From positions 24,053-88,052 of the forward strand of contig DATKPD010000039.1 of the NCBI GenBank assembly GCA_035524315.1: 64,000 nt of DNA, read 5' to 3'. Below, in pieces: positions 7,978 through 16,050 of this stretch (positions within the stretch are counted from its first letter, which is position 1; every line of letters begins with the position of its first letter). The notes under the pieces are model-generated. The model made no database searches and had not been told where the DNA came from. It worked only from the letters and a program-made list of their open reading frames with translations. The position numbers and the translations under genes are program-made. The stretch comes from BOG-938 sp035524315. GTDB taxonomy: Bacteria > Pseudomonadota > Alphaproteobacteria > Caulobacterales > Caulobacteraceae.

Positions 7978-10475
7978 GCCGTTTCGTCCACGCTGAAAGA
8001 CGAGGGCGCGCGACCCGCCCGCCACGCGTCGGCCATGGCCGTGTACGCCGCCTCGATCCGGCGGGTGTAGAGGGCGGTATCGAACAGGGGCGCGCGAGGG
8101 CTCTGGGTTCGGTTCTCGGTCAGGCGGCGACGCACGGCGGTCAGCCGATCCGGATCGGACGACAGCGCCACGGCAAGGGCCTCGTAAGCCTCCGCATCCT
8201 CGGCGACCAGCTCCGGAACCCCCGCCGCCTTCAGCAGGCTGGCGGCCACGCGTCCGGAAAAGGCCGAACCCTGGCGCGTGATCAGCGGCAGGCCCATCCA
8301 CAGGGCGTCGCTGGCGGTGGTGTGGGCGTTGCACGGCCAGCTATCGAGGAATAAATCGGCCAGGGGCTGGCGGGCCAGGTGCGCCTGGTGCTCCAGGCTG
8401 GGCGCGAACACCAGGCGGGCGGGATCCACCCCGCGCGCGGCCGCCTCGTGCCGCAGGTTATCGCTAGACGGCGCCGGCCCCTCCAGCAGCCACAAGACCG
8501 AGCCGTCCACGCGCTGAAGGATGCGCATCCAGGCGCCGAAAACCTCGGGAGTGATCTTGTAGGGCGAATTGAAGTGGCAGAACACGATCCCGGCGGGCGG
8601 CAGGCCGTGGGCGGCGCGGTCAGGATCAGGGACCGGCAAAGGCCGTCGGTCGTCGTTGGGCTGGTAGCAGTCGGGCAGCCACGCGACCGCCTCGTCGTAG
8701 AACCCGGCCTCGACCTCGGGGATCACCGTGCGGTCGGCGACGATGTAGTCGATGTAAGGCGCGCCCAACGTGCCTGGAAAGCCCAGGAAATTGACCTGCA
8801 CCGGCGCGGGGCGGCGCGCGAACAGGTCCATGCGCCCGGCGCCAAAATAGCCATTGAGGTTGACGAGGATATCGACGCCCGCCTGGCGCACCGCCTCCGC
8901 CGCCGCGTCGTCGTCCAGGGCGCGGATCGGGATCATCGCGTCGAACGCGCGCTCCAGCCGTCGGCGCATGACGGAGCCGTCGCTGTGGCCGTTGTCGAAG
9001 GCGATCACCTCGAACCGCGTGCGGTCGTGCCGTTCGAACAGACCCGCGGCCAGATGCGCTGTGGCCTGTTCGCGGAACTCGCCGCAGACATAGCCGAGCC
9101 TGATCTTGCCGGCCGGCTCGCGGCGGGCGATGGGCGCCGAGGGCCGGGCCGGATGGCGGCTGGCCGCGTAGCCGCGCGCGCACGCCTGCAGGTCGGCGGG
9201 CGAGGCCGAGACGCCCTGATAGGCGAAGGGCTCGATCACGCGCTTGCCCGCGCGCACCGCCGCGTCGATCGCGTCCAGGGCTGCGTCAAATCCGGTCCAG
9301 TCGCAGGCGTAGCCCATGACGTGCATCAGCTCGCCGCGCGCCTGGGGATAGTCGGGATCGAGCTTGAGCAGATGGTCCAGGTCGCGGCGAACCGGCTCAT
9401 AGGTCCGCTTGCGCGCCCAGATCATGCTGGCCCGGTTGTAGAGCGCGGGGGCCAGATCGGGATCGAGGGCCAGGGCCTGATCAAAGGCGGCGGCCGCCTC
9501 GTCGATACGGTCGAGCGCCCACAACAGCGCCCCCTTGTTGGCCCATACCAGGGCAGAGTCCGGCGACAGAGCCAGGCAGCGGTCGAAACTGGCCAAGGCC
9601 TCGTCCGACCGGCGCAGGTCCCAGTGCAGCACCAGGGCCCGGTCGTTCCACGGCTCGGCCCAGTCCGGCTGCAACCGCACCGCCGCCTCCAGGCTGGCCA
9701 GGGCCTCGCGCGGACGGCCCAGGGCGCGCAGCGCCAGACCGCGGCCCAGATGCGCCGGGGCGTGATCGCGCGCCAGCGCCAGGGCCTGGTCAAACACGGC
9801 CAGCGCCTCGCCGCATCGGTCCTGACGGAGGAGCATCAGGCCTTTCAGATGCAAGCGCTCGGGATCGGGACCGCCCAGTCGGATCGCCCGATCGAGCCCC
9901 GACCAAGCGTCGTCCGCGCGGCCCATTTCGTTCAGCAGGCCCGCGCGCGCGGTCAGCAGGGCCGGATTGTCCGGCTGGATCGCCAGCGCCCGCTCGTAAG
10001 CCGCCAGGGCCTCGGTCTTGCGCCCCATCATCATCAGGGCGCCGGCGCGGTTGGCCAGGGCGTTGAGCGCCTGGGGATTGAGCGCGATCACCCGCCCGAA
10101 GTCGTCGGCCGCCTCGGCCCAGCGACCCCGTTGAGCCAGGATCGCGCCGCGGTTGTTGAGGGCGTCCAGGCATGCGGGATCAAGCGTGATCGCCCGGCCC
10201 AATTGCGCCAGGGCCTCGTCCGCCCGGCCCAAGGCCAGGAGCGCCAGGGCGTAGTGCGAAAGCAGGCCTGCGTTGCGCCCTGTGGGCGTTCCGGCGCGCT
10301 GCATCAGGGCCAGAGCGTCGGCCGGCCGTCCCTGCTGGTAGCGCAGCAAGCCCAGGAAGTGCTGGGCCGGGCCGCTGGTCGGCTCAAGCGCCAACGCCTG
10401 GCGATAGAGCGCCTCGGCCTCGGCCGCGCGCCCAGCCTGATGCGCCGCCAGGGCCTGCTGCAGGAAAGGACTCAA
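7974..10475 (-). CDS. TPR protein with SPINDLY/O-GlcNAc-transferase-type (GT41) glycosyltransferase domain
   Basis: About 833 residues. The first ~400 residues are tandem tetratricopeptide repeats (e.g. ALNNRGAILAQRGRWAEAAD, ALANRAGALMMMGRKTEALA). The C-terminal ~430 residues match GT41: LGYVCGEFREQATAHLAAGL, RPAPVQVNFLGFPGTLGAPY, FCHFNSPYKITP (the sugar-nucleotide-site Lys), SVLWLLEGPAP and DSWPCNAHTTASDALW. Known relatives include the Caulobacter flagellin glycosyltransferase FlmG, so glycosylation of flagellin or another protein is a fair guess. No flagellin or sugar-synthesis genes are nearby. Only TTG starts are available: 10475 (GGAG upstream) is chosen, 10556 is the alternative. Convergent with the hybrid kinase, overlapping by 4 bases. 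Confidence 0.88.
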   Translation of the reverse strand: MSPFLQQALAAHQAGRAAEAEALYRQALALEPTSGPAQHFLGLLRYQQGRPADALALMQRAGTPTGRNAGLLSHYALALLALGRADEALAQLGRAITLDPACLDALNNRGAILAQRGRWAEAADDFGRVIALNPQALNALANRAGALMMMGRKTEALAAYERALAIQPDNPALLTARAGLLNEMGRADDAWSGLDRAIRLGGPDPERLHLKGLMLLRQDRCGEALAVFDQALALARDHAPAHLGRGLALRALGRPREALASLEAAVRLQPDWAEPWNDRALVLHWDLRRSDEALASFDRCLALSPDSALVWANKGALLWALDRIDEAAAAFDQALALDPDLAPALYNRASMIWARKRTYEPVRRDLDHLLKLDPDYPQARGELMHVMGYACDWTGFDAALDAIDAAVRAGKRVIEPFAYQGVSASPADLQACARGYAASRHPARPSAPIARREPAGKIRLGYVCGEFREQATAHLAAGLFERHDRTRFEVIAFDNGHSDGSVMRRRLERAFDAMIPIRALDDDAAAEAVRQAGVDILVNLNGYFGAGRMDLFARRPAPVQVNFLGFPGTLGAPYIDYIVADRTVIPEVEAGFYDEAVAWLPDCYQPNDDRRPLPVPDPDRAAHGLPPAGIVFCHFNSPYKITPEVFGAWMRILQRVDGSVLWLLEGPAPSSDNLRHEAAARGVDPARLVFAPSLEHQAHLARQPLADLFLDSWPCNAHTTASDALWMGLPLITRQGSAFSGRVAASLLKAAGVPELVAEDAEAYEALAVALSSDPDRLTAVRRRLTENRTQSPRAPLFDTALYTRRIEAAYTAMADAWRAGRAPSSFSVDETA

Positions 10476-10684
10476 ACCGCTCCGCGCCCTGGCGACCCCG
10501 CCATCCTCAGCCTCCCTCGCTTCGCCGCGCAGCGCCGCGCCGCGCCGCGCGATCAACAGGCCTTATGGCGCCGGGTGAAGGATCAGGCCAGGGGGCGGGA
10601 GCGTCGCCGGCGGACCGTCGCCCCGGTTAGCGCCGCGGCGCTGTACGGCGACAGCGCGCACGCTATGATGGCTTAGCTGAACAC

Positions 10685-12181
10685 ATGCCGATCGCCCCCT
10701 CCGACATGCCCTTGAGGGCCCGAGCCCCCTGGGCGCCCTTAGGCGCGGTCGGGGCGCCGCTGGCGCTCGCGGTCCTGCTCAACCTGGTGGTCTGGGCCGC
10801 GCTCGGCGGGCGCGCCTTTCAGGGGCTGGTCCTGGTCTCGGTCATCCCCTCGCTGCTGATCTCGGCGGCGGTCGGCGGGGTGATGCAGACCGCGATCATC
10901 GCCTTGCTGGCCCTGGCCGCGGCGGCGCTGCTGGGCCAGGGCGAGCCCACGGTGTTCCTGCTCGACGCGGCGATCTTCGTGGTCATCGCCGTGGGCGCGG
11001 TGCTGTTCGGGCGGCGGATGCGCGCCAACCGCGATAAGCTCGAGGCCGTGACGCGCGAGGCCCTGGCGCGCGAGGCGCACATCCAGTCGATCCTCGACAC
11101 CGTGCCCGACGCCATGATCGTGATCGACGACGCGGGCCTGATCCAATCCTTCAGCGCCGCCGCCGAGCGCCTGTTCGGCTGGACGGCGGCGGAGGTGAAG
11201 GGCCGGAATGTAAGCTTGCTGATGCCCGAGCCGTATCAGGACCAGCACGACGCCTATCTTGGGCGGTATCGGCAGACCGGCGTGCGACGGATCATCGGCA
11301 TCGGCCGGGTGGTGGTGGCGCGCCGGTGCGACGGGTCGGACTTCCCCATAGAGTTGGCGGTGGGCGAGATGCGCTCCGGCGAGCGGCGCTTCTTCACAGG
11401 CTTCATCCGCGACCTGACCGAACGGCGCCGGACAGAGACCCGGCTGCAGGACCTGCAGGCCGAGCTGATCCACATCGGCCGGCTCTCGGCCCTCGGCGAG
11501 ATGAGCTCGGCCCTGGCGCACGAGTTGAACCAGCCTTTATCGGCGGTAGGCAACTATCTGAACGGGGTTCGTCGCCTGATGGCGGCCGGCGCGGAAACAG
11601 CCGCGCTCGAGGAAGGGCTCGACAAGGCCGCGGCCCAGGTGATGCGGGCCGGCGAGATCATCCGGCGCCTGCGCGACTTCGTGCAACGCGGCGACACCGA
11701 CCGGCGGATCGAGAACCTGTCCAAGCTGGTCGAGGAGGCCAGCGCCCTGGCCATGCTGGGCGCGCGCGAGGCCGAGATTCACGTGTCGATCCGGCTGCAG
11801 GCCTCCACCGACCTGGTGCTGGCCGATCGGGTGCAGGTGCAACAGGTGCTGCTTAACCTGATCCGCAACGCGATCGAGGCGATGGAGGGCTCGGCCCTGC
11901 GCCGCCTGACCATATCCAGCGCCGATCAGGGCGACGACATGGTGCGGGTGACGGTCGCCGACACCGGCAGCGGCCTGTCCGACGCGGTGACGCGCACCCT
12001 GTTCCAGCCGTTCATGACCACCAAGACCCACGGCCTCGGCGTGGGTCTGTCGATCTGCCGCACCATCATCGAGGCGCACGGCGGGCGCATCTGGACCGAG
12101 CCCAACGTCCCGCACGGCGCCCTCTTCCATTTCACCCTGCCGGCGGTGACGGCCGAAGCGGAGGCGCCCGATGGCGGCTGA
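10685..12181 (+). CDS. fixL: Oxygen-sensing haem-PAS histidine kinase FixL
   Basis: 498 residues. N-terminal membrane segments (~20-110, e.g. LALAVLLNLVVWAAL) are followed by a PAS domain strongly like rhizobial FixL: AAERLFGWTAAEVKGRNVSL, LMPEP, QHDAYLGRY (haem-ligand His position) and IIGIGRVV with the distal Arg. The residue two before IIGIG is Arg where Bradyrhizobium FixL has Pro-His. The kinase core has the H-box SSALAHELNQPLSAV, N-box LNLIRNAIEAM, DTGSGLSD and a GLGVGLSI G2 box. Under low oxygen FixL phosphorylates FixJ, encoded immediately downstream. No FixK- or FixT-like gene is visible beside them. Confidence 0.93.
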   Translation: MPIAPSDMPLRARAPWAPLGAVGAPLALAVLLNLVVWAALGGRAFQGLVLVSVIPSLLISAAVGGVMQTAIIALLALAAAALLGQGEPTVFLLDAAIFVVIAVGAVLFGRRMRANRDKLEAVTREALAREAHIQSILDTVPDAMIVIDDAGLIQSFSAAAERLFGWTAAEVKGRNVSLLMPEPYQDQHDAYLGRYRQTGVRRIIGIGRVVVARRCDGSDFPIELAVGEMRSGERRFFTGFIRDLTERRRTETRLQDLQAELIHIGRLSALGEMSSALAHELNQPLSAVGNYLNGVRRLMAAGAETAALEEGLDKAAAQVMRAGEIIRRLRDFVQRGDTDRRIENLSKLVEEASALAMLGAREAEIHVSIRLQASTDLVLADRVQVQQVLLNLIRNAIEAMEGSALRRLTISSADQGDDMVRVTVADTGSGLSDAVTRTLFQPFMTTKTHGLGVGLSICRTIIEAHGGRIWTEPNVPHGALFHFTLPAVTAEAEAPDGG

Positions 12182-12806
12182 GCCCCAACAGCGCAACGTT
12201 CAGGTTCACATCGTCGATGACGACGCGGCGGTGCGCGACTCGCTCGCCTTCCTGTTCGCCTCCTCCGGCCTGGCCGCGGAGGCCTACGCCTCGCCGCTCG
12301 GACTCCTGGCCGCCGCTCCCAATCTGACAGAGGGCTGTATCGTCACCGACGTGCGCATGCCCGAGATGGACGGCCTGCAGCTGCTCGCCCGCCTGGCCGA
12401 GGCCGGCTGCGCCCTGCCCGCGATCGTGATCACCGGCCACGGCGACGTGCCGATGGCGGTGGCGGCGATGAAGGCCGGCGCGGCCGACTTCCTGGAAAAG
12501 CCGTTCAACGACGAGGACCTGATCAAGGCGGTGCGCGCGGCCCTGGCCAGGAGCCAGCCCAAGGCGCCAAGTCTGGATGCCGAACCCCCGGTGGCGCCCG
12601 AGATCGCCCGCCGCCTCGCCTTGCTGTCCGAACGCGAGCGCCAGGTGCTCGACGGCCTGATCGCGGGCCGGCTGAACAAGACCATCGCCCACGATCTGGG
12701 CATCAGCCCTCGCACGGTCGAAGTCTACCGCGCCAAGCTGATGGCCAAGATGGAAGCCGCCACCTTCGCCGACCTGATCCGCATGATGCTGACCGGCCAC
12801 GAATAG
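12171..12806 (+). CDS. fixJ: Two-component response regulator FixJ
   Basis: 211-residue regulator paired with FixL; its start overlaps the fixL end by 11 bases. Receiver domain residues ~10-125: VHIVDDDAAVRDSL, phosphoacceptor Asp in IVTDVRMPEMDGL, TGHGDVPMAVAAMKAGA and EKPF. The C-terminal LuxR-type helix-turn-helix (~140-205) has LSERERQVLDGL and LGISPRTVEVYRAKLMAKM. It probably activates microaerobic respiration genes through a FixK-type regulator, by analogy with Caulobacter and rhizobia; no targets are seen in the window. Confidence 0.95.
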   Translation: MAAEPQQRNVQVHIVDDDAAVRDSLAFLFASSGLAAEAYASPLGLLAAAPNLTEGCIVTDVRMPEMDGLQLLARLAEAGCALPAIVITGHGDVPMAVAAMKAGAADFLEKPFNDEDLIKAVRAALARSQPKAPSLDAEPPVAPEIARRLALLSERERQVLDGLIAGRLNKTIAHDLGISPRTVEVYRAKLMAKMEAATFADLIRMMLTGHE

Positions 12807-12866
12807 GCGAGGCTTGGAAAGCTGGGCGGTATGTTCGCGCGCCGATTACCGCGAACCCTACGCCGT

Positions 12867-12950
12867 TGGTGCCCCAGGCCGGACTCGAACCAGCACGTCT
12901 CTCGACAATAGATTTTGAGTCTACCGCGTCTACCATTTCGCCACTGGGGC
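12867..12950 (-). tRNA. tRNA-Leu (anticodon CAA)
   Basis: The minus strand folds as a class II tRNA. The 5' acceptor GCCCCAG pairs with CTGGGGC followed by ACCA. The anticodon stem-loop has loop CTCAAAA, giving anticodon CAA (Leu, codon UUG). There is a long variable arm and a T arm GCTGG-TTCGAGT-CCGGC. The CCA end is encoded. It sits alone between fixJ and the YqaA-type gene. Confidence 0.96.
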
Positions 12951-12982
12951 CCGCTTGCGGCGGAAGGGGCGTGAGGGCGCGC

Positions 12983-13010
12983 ACTCTAGTCAGGGGCGGC
13001 GGTTCGTCAA
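12983..13010 (-). promoter_or_regulatory. Probable promoter of tRNA-Leu
   Basis: Reading the minus strand: TTGACG (13010-13005), a 16-base spacer, then TAGAGT (12988-12983). This lies about 33 bases before the mature tRNA-Leu 5' end, a fit to a housekeeping-sigma promoter. Confidence 0.6.
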
Positions 13011-13121
13011 CACGCTCAAGCCCGGGCAGGCGGACGATCTGGCGCCCGGCGCGCCCATCGACGCCGTGACGGACCGGCCGAACCCTGCTAGGCGCAAGGC
13101 CTGGGCCGCCGAGGGAGTGTC

Positions 13122-13706
13122 ATGCTGCGTCCGCTTTACGACTGGGCCATGCGCATGGCCGCCGGGCGTTTCGCCCTGCCGGTGCTGGCCGCGGTGGCCA
13201 CGCTGGAGGCGACCTTCCCCTTCGTGCCGCCCGACGTGATGCTCGCGCCGATGGTGCTGGCGCGGCGCGAGCGGGCGTGGCTCTACGCCGGCGTATGCAC
13301 CCTGTGCTCGGTGCTGGGCGGGTGCATCGGCTACGCGCTGGGCTATCTGGCGGCGCCCCTGGCGCTGAAGCTGCTCGCCATGAGCGGGCGGGCCCAGGGC
13401 CTGGCGGATTTCCAGCACCTGTTCGCCCAGGTCGGACTGGCGGTAATCCTGATCAAGGGCCTGACGCCCGTGCCCTATATGATCGTGACCATCGCCTCGG
13501 GCCTGGCGCACTTTTCCCTGCCGGTGTTCGTCGGCGCCTCGCTGGTCACGCGTGGGGGCCGGTTCTTCCTTGAGGCGGCGCTGCTGCAGCATCCGCAGGC
13601 CAAGACCTTCGTCGACAAGCACTTCGCGGTGCTGGCGGCGGCGGGCGTGGCGCTGATCGTCGCGGCGCTGGTGGCGGTGAGGGTGCTGGAGCAGCACGCG
13701 CATTAG
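13122..13706 (+). CDS. YqaA family inner-membrane protein (VTT/DedA-related)
   Basis: 194-residue multi-spanning membrane protein. Hydrophobic segments lie around residues 17-45 (FALPVLAAVATLEATFPF), 50-80, 105-140 and 170-188. The pattern EATFPFVPPDVMLAPMVL and the later glycine-rich GGCIGYALGYLAAP are typical of the YqaA/VTT (SNARE-associated) group, whose members are thought to handle lipids or ions. A GAGGGAG-type ribosome site precedes the ATG. It may form a run with dsbB and coq7 on the same strand. Function beyond the family level is unknown. Confidence 0.8.
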   Translation: MLRPLYDWAMRMAAGRFALPVLAAVATLEATFPFVPPDVMLAPMVLARRERAWLYAGVCTLCSVLGGCIGYALGYLAAPLALKLLAMSGRAQGLADFQHLFAQVGLAVILIKGLTPVPYMIVTIASGLAHFSLPVFVGASLVTRGGRFFLEAALLQHPQAKTFVDKHFAVLAAAGVALIVAALVAVRVLEQHAH

Positions 13707-13752
13707 CTCTATAGGGCTTCGCCTTTGCCGTGAGCGAGGATATCACAGGCCT

Positions 13753-14274
13753 ATGTCGTCCGTGCTCCGATCGGTTCTGAAATTCTGGCCCTTGGCGGGG
13801 GCGTGCGCCTCGGCCGCCATGCTGGCCATCGCCCACGCGTTCGAGACGTTCGGCGGGCTGGCGCCGTGCACCCTGTGCCTCTACCAGCGCAAGGTCTATT
13901 GGATCGCCCTGGCGATCGGTCTGATCGGCTTCGCGCTCGGCTATGTCAGGCTGCGCTGGGCGCCGCGCACTGCGAACGTGCTGCTGGCCCTGGCCTTCCT
14001 CGCGGGCGCCGGCATCGCGGCCTATCACGCCGGAGCGGAATGGAAGTGGTGGCCGGGCCCGACCACCTGCAGTGGCGGCGGCGTGGTGAGCGCGGCGGGC
14101 CTGTCGGACTTCATGCATGGCGCGCACTACGCGCCGCCGCGGTGCGACGAGGCGGCCTGGCGCATGCTGGGCCTGTCCATGGCGGGGTGGAACGTGCTGA
14201 TCTCGCTGGGTCTGGCGTGCCTGAGCCTCATGGCCGCCCTCGGCAAGGGACGCGACGATGTTTCCGACGACTGA
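13753..14274 (+). CDS. dsbB: Disulfide bond formation protein DsbB
   Basis: Inner-membrane quinone reductase that reoxidises DsbA. The 173-residue protein has four predicted membrane helices. The first periplasmic redox pair is in APCTLCLYQRK (CxxC, ~35-38). A second pair is split between GPTTCSGG and APPRCDEAAW, as in DsbB. The quinone-proximal QR after CLY is present. Its 3' end overlaps coq7 by 17 bases. The link with a ubiquinone biosynthesis gene is functionally sensible, since DsbB passes electrons to ubiquinone. Confidence 0.92.
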   Translation: MSSVLRSVLKFWPLAGACASAAMLAIAHAFETFGGLAPCTLCLYQRKVYWIALAIGLIGFALGYVRLRWAPRTANVLLALAFLAGAGIAAYHAGAEWKWWPGPTTCSGGGVVSAAGLSDFMHGAHYAPPRCDEAAWRMLGLSMAGWNVLISLGLACLSLMAALGKGRDDVSDD

Positions 14275-14857
14275 CCCGGCCAAGCCCGCGCGCCCCGCAC
14301 GCAAGCCGGTCCCGCCCCGCCCCGGCCCGGGCGCAGACAAGGCGCGGCTGGACGAGATCCTACGCGTGGACCACGCGGGCGAGACGGCGGCGGTGCACAT
14401 CTACCGCGCCCAGGCGGCCGTGTTCGCCGCGGCCCCCTCTACCGCCGCCCTGTCGCGGCGGATGGCCGCCCTGCAAGCGCAAGAGGCCGAACACCTGGCC
14501 GCGTTCGACGCGCTTTTGACCCAACACCGAACCCGGCCGAGCCTGCTGTCGCCGATGTGGCGGCTGGCGGCGTTCGCGCTCGGCGCCGGGACGGCCCTGC
14601 TGGGCGAGAAGGCGGCCCATGCCTGCACAGAAGCGGTGGAGGCGGTGATCGAGGCCCACTACGCCGGCCAGGTGAGCGAGCTGCAGGACAGCGAGCCCGA
14701 GTTGGCCGCGACCCTGGCCCGTTTCCGCGACGACGAACTGGCGCACCAGGTCGATGCGGTGGAGCAGGGCGCGCGCGAGGCGCCGGCCTATCCCCTGCTC
14801 ACCGCCGCCATCCGCGCCGGTTGCCGCGCGGCGATCAAGACCGCCGAGAAGCTCTAA
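14258..14857 (+). CDS. coq7: Demethoxyubiquinone hydroxylase (Coq7 type)
   Basis: Di-iron monooxygenase carrying out the C6 hydroxylation late in ubiquinone synthesis. Of 199 residues, the first ~30 are a proline/arginine-rich tail. Iron-binding helices then follow: RVDHAGETAAVHIYRAQ, QAQEAEHLAAF, EAVIEAHYAGQVSEL and RFRDDELAHQ, which together give the ExxH repeats of the family. Two hydrophobic stretches (~100-120 and the C terminus) fit membrane association. Overlaps dsbB. Confidence 0.94.
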   Translation: MFPTTDPAKPARPARKPVPPRPGPGADKARLDEILRVDHAGETAAVHIYRAQAAVFAAAPSTAALSRRMAALQAQEAEHLAAFDALLTQHRTRPSLLSPMWRLAAFALGAGTALLGEKAAHACTEAVEAVIEAHYAGQVSELQDSEPELAATLARFRDDELAHQVDAVEQGAREAPAYPLLTAAIRAGCRAAIKTAEKL

Positions 14858-14861
14858 ACCC

Positions 14862-15617
14862 ATGGGCCGAGCGGCCGGCTTTTGGTGTGGCCTGGCCCTG
14901 ACGCTCACGCCACTGAGCGCGGGACTGGCGCAAGGTCAGGCACAGGCTCCGCCCACGCCCGACGCAGTGCCCTATCCGCCGAGCTCGACCGCACAGGACG
15001 ATGTCCAGGCGTGGATCGGCCGCTACCTGCCAGTCCAGGGCTATGTGGTGGGGGCGTGGTCGGCCAATGTGGTGATGCTGGTCTCGATCGGCGGACTGGA
15101 CGCGCACCGGTATCCCTTGGTCACGACCAAGGTGCTGAGCGAGGTGCTCAACGCCCAGGCCGCCGCCGGCGCCGGCTGGCGCGCCGCCGAACAGATCGAG
15201 ACCTTCGATTGCGACCACAACGTCTATCAAGTGGTCGCCAGCCTCTATCACCAGCGCGGCGACCGCCAGGACCCGCCCGAGCGTGAGCCGGGTGACGGCG
15301 CCTGGCGCGCGCCCGACCCGGGGGCGACCATGGACACGGTGGAGCGGGCGGCGTGCTTCTACGGCGAGCGCCAGAAGCCCGCCGCGCTGGAGGCCGGCTC
15401 CGGCGCCGCGGCGGCGGCCGCGCCCGCCAGATCGCCGGCCCAGGCCCGGCCGGCGCCCAAGCCGCCGACCGTTCGCGCCAAGCCCGCGCGCAACGACAAG
15501 GGGCGCGCCAAGCGAACCCGCCATAAGGGCGGCAAGTCTTCGAGCAGGCATAGGCCCGGCAAAGGAAAGACAGCCAAGACCGGCGTCGTGCAACATTCTG
15601 GCGGGGGCGCGCGTTGA
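14862..15617 (+). CDS. Exported protein resembling surface-adhesin E family, basic C-terminal tail
   Basis: 251 residues beginning with a signal peptide (LALTLTPLSAGLAQGQAQA). The middle part has ETFDCDHNVYQVVASLYHQ, a Trp and a proline-glycine turn (DPGATMDTVERAACF). This is the spacing of two Cys seen in surface-adhesin E (protein E-like) domains. That match is by eye and tentative. The last ~80 residues are rich in Ala, Pro, Lys and Arg, suggesting an unstructured, strongly basic tail. It starts 4 bases after coq7. Confidence 0.6.
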   Translation: MGRAAGFWCGLALTLTPLSAGLAQGQAQAPPTPDAVPYPPSSTAQDDVQAWIGRYLPVQGYVVGAWSANVVMLVSIGGLDAHRYPLVTTKVLSEVLNAQAAAGAGWRAAEQIETFDCDHNVYQVVASLYHQRGDRQDPPEREPGDGAWRAPDPGATMDTVERAACFYGERQKPAALEAGSGAAAAAAPARSPAQARPAPKPPTVRAKPARNDKGRAKRTRHKGGKSSSRHRPGKGKTAKTGVVQHSGGGAR

Positions 15618-15675
15618 CTTGACCGTGGACGCCGCGCCGCATGATTGCGCGGCTCGGTTCAGAAGGAAACGAACC

Positions 15676-15936
15676 ATGCGCAAGCTCATCCTGTTCGCCG
15701 CGGCCGCCAGCGTGCTGGCCGCCTCCGCCGCCCCGGCGTTGGCTGGACCCGCCTCGGGCGCCGCGATCGGCGCAGCCTCGGGCGCGGTGGTCGCCGGTCC
15801 CGTCGGCGCGCTTGGCGGCGCGGCCATCGGCGCGGTCGTCGGCGGCCCCAACATCCATTGGTACCACCACCACCGCGTCTACTACGACCACGGCCGCCGC
15901 TATTACCGCGACCACGGCGCGGCGGTTTACTTCTGA
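15676..15936 (+). CDS. Small exported glycine-zipper protein
   Basis: 86 residues with a clean signal peptide (MRKLILFAAAASVLAASAAP, cut near ALA-GP). A glycine-zipper stretch (GAAIGAASGAVVAGPVGALG) follows, then a His/Tyr/Arg-rich tail (WYHHHRVYYDHGRRYY). Such small proteins are common in alphaproteobacterial envelopes; no function is known. The His cluster could bind metal. An AGAAGGAAAC ribosome site precedes the ATG. Confidence 0.75.
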   Translation: MRKLILFAAAASVLAASAAPALAGPASGAAIGAASGAVVAGPVGALGGAAIGAVVGGPNIHWYHHHRVYYDHGRRYYRDHGAAVYF

Positions 15937-15956
15937 CCCCACAGCCTTGATCGAAA

Positions 15957-15982
15957 CGGCGTCCGGCCCTGGCCGGACGCCG
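15957..15982 (+). terminator. Strong hairpin after the glycine-zipper gene, terminator-like
   Basis: Perfect 11-bp inverted repeat (arm CGGCGTCCGGC, loop CCTG) about 20 bases after the stop codon. No T-run follows, so it may stabilise the transcript end rather than act as a classic intrinsic terminator. Confidence 0.45.
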
Positions 15983-16050
15983 CCCGCGCATGTTGACCGT
16001 ACCCGGCGCACCCGGCTGTCACAGCCGACGCCAAACTGAAGGAGACCTCC

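Noticed and set aside
6457..8334. 625-codon open frame on the minus strand
   Set aside because: Antisense to the hybrid kinase and reading partly through the glycosyltransferase; His/Gln/Arg-rich with no recognisable domain. Long shadow frames are expected at this GC content.
8379..10676. 765-codon open frame on the plus strand
   Set aside because: It is antisense to the TPR-glycosyltransferase gene. The peptide is Gln/Arg/Gly-rich with no domain, while the minus strand gives clear TPR and GT41 motifs.
10557..10684. Possible FNR/FixK box upstream of fixL
   Set aside because: No TTGA-N6-TCAA palindrome is present in the intergenic stretch.
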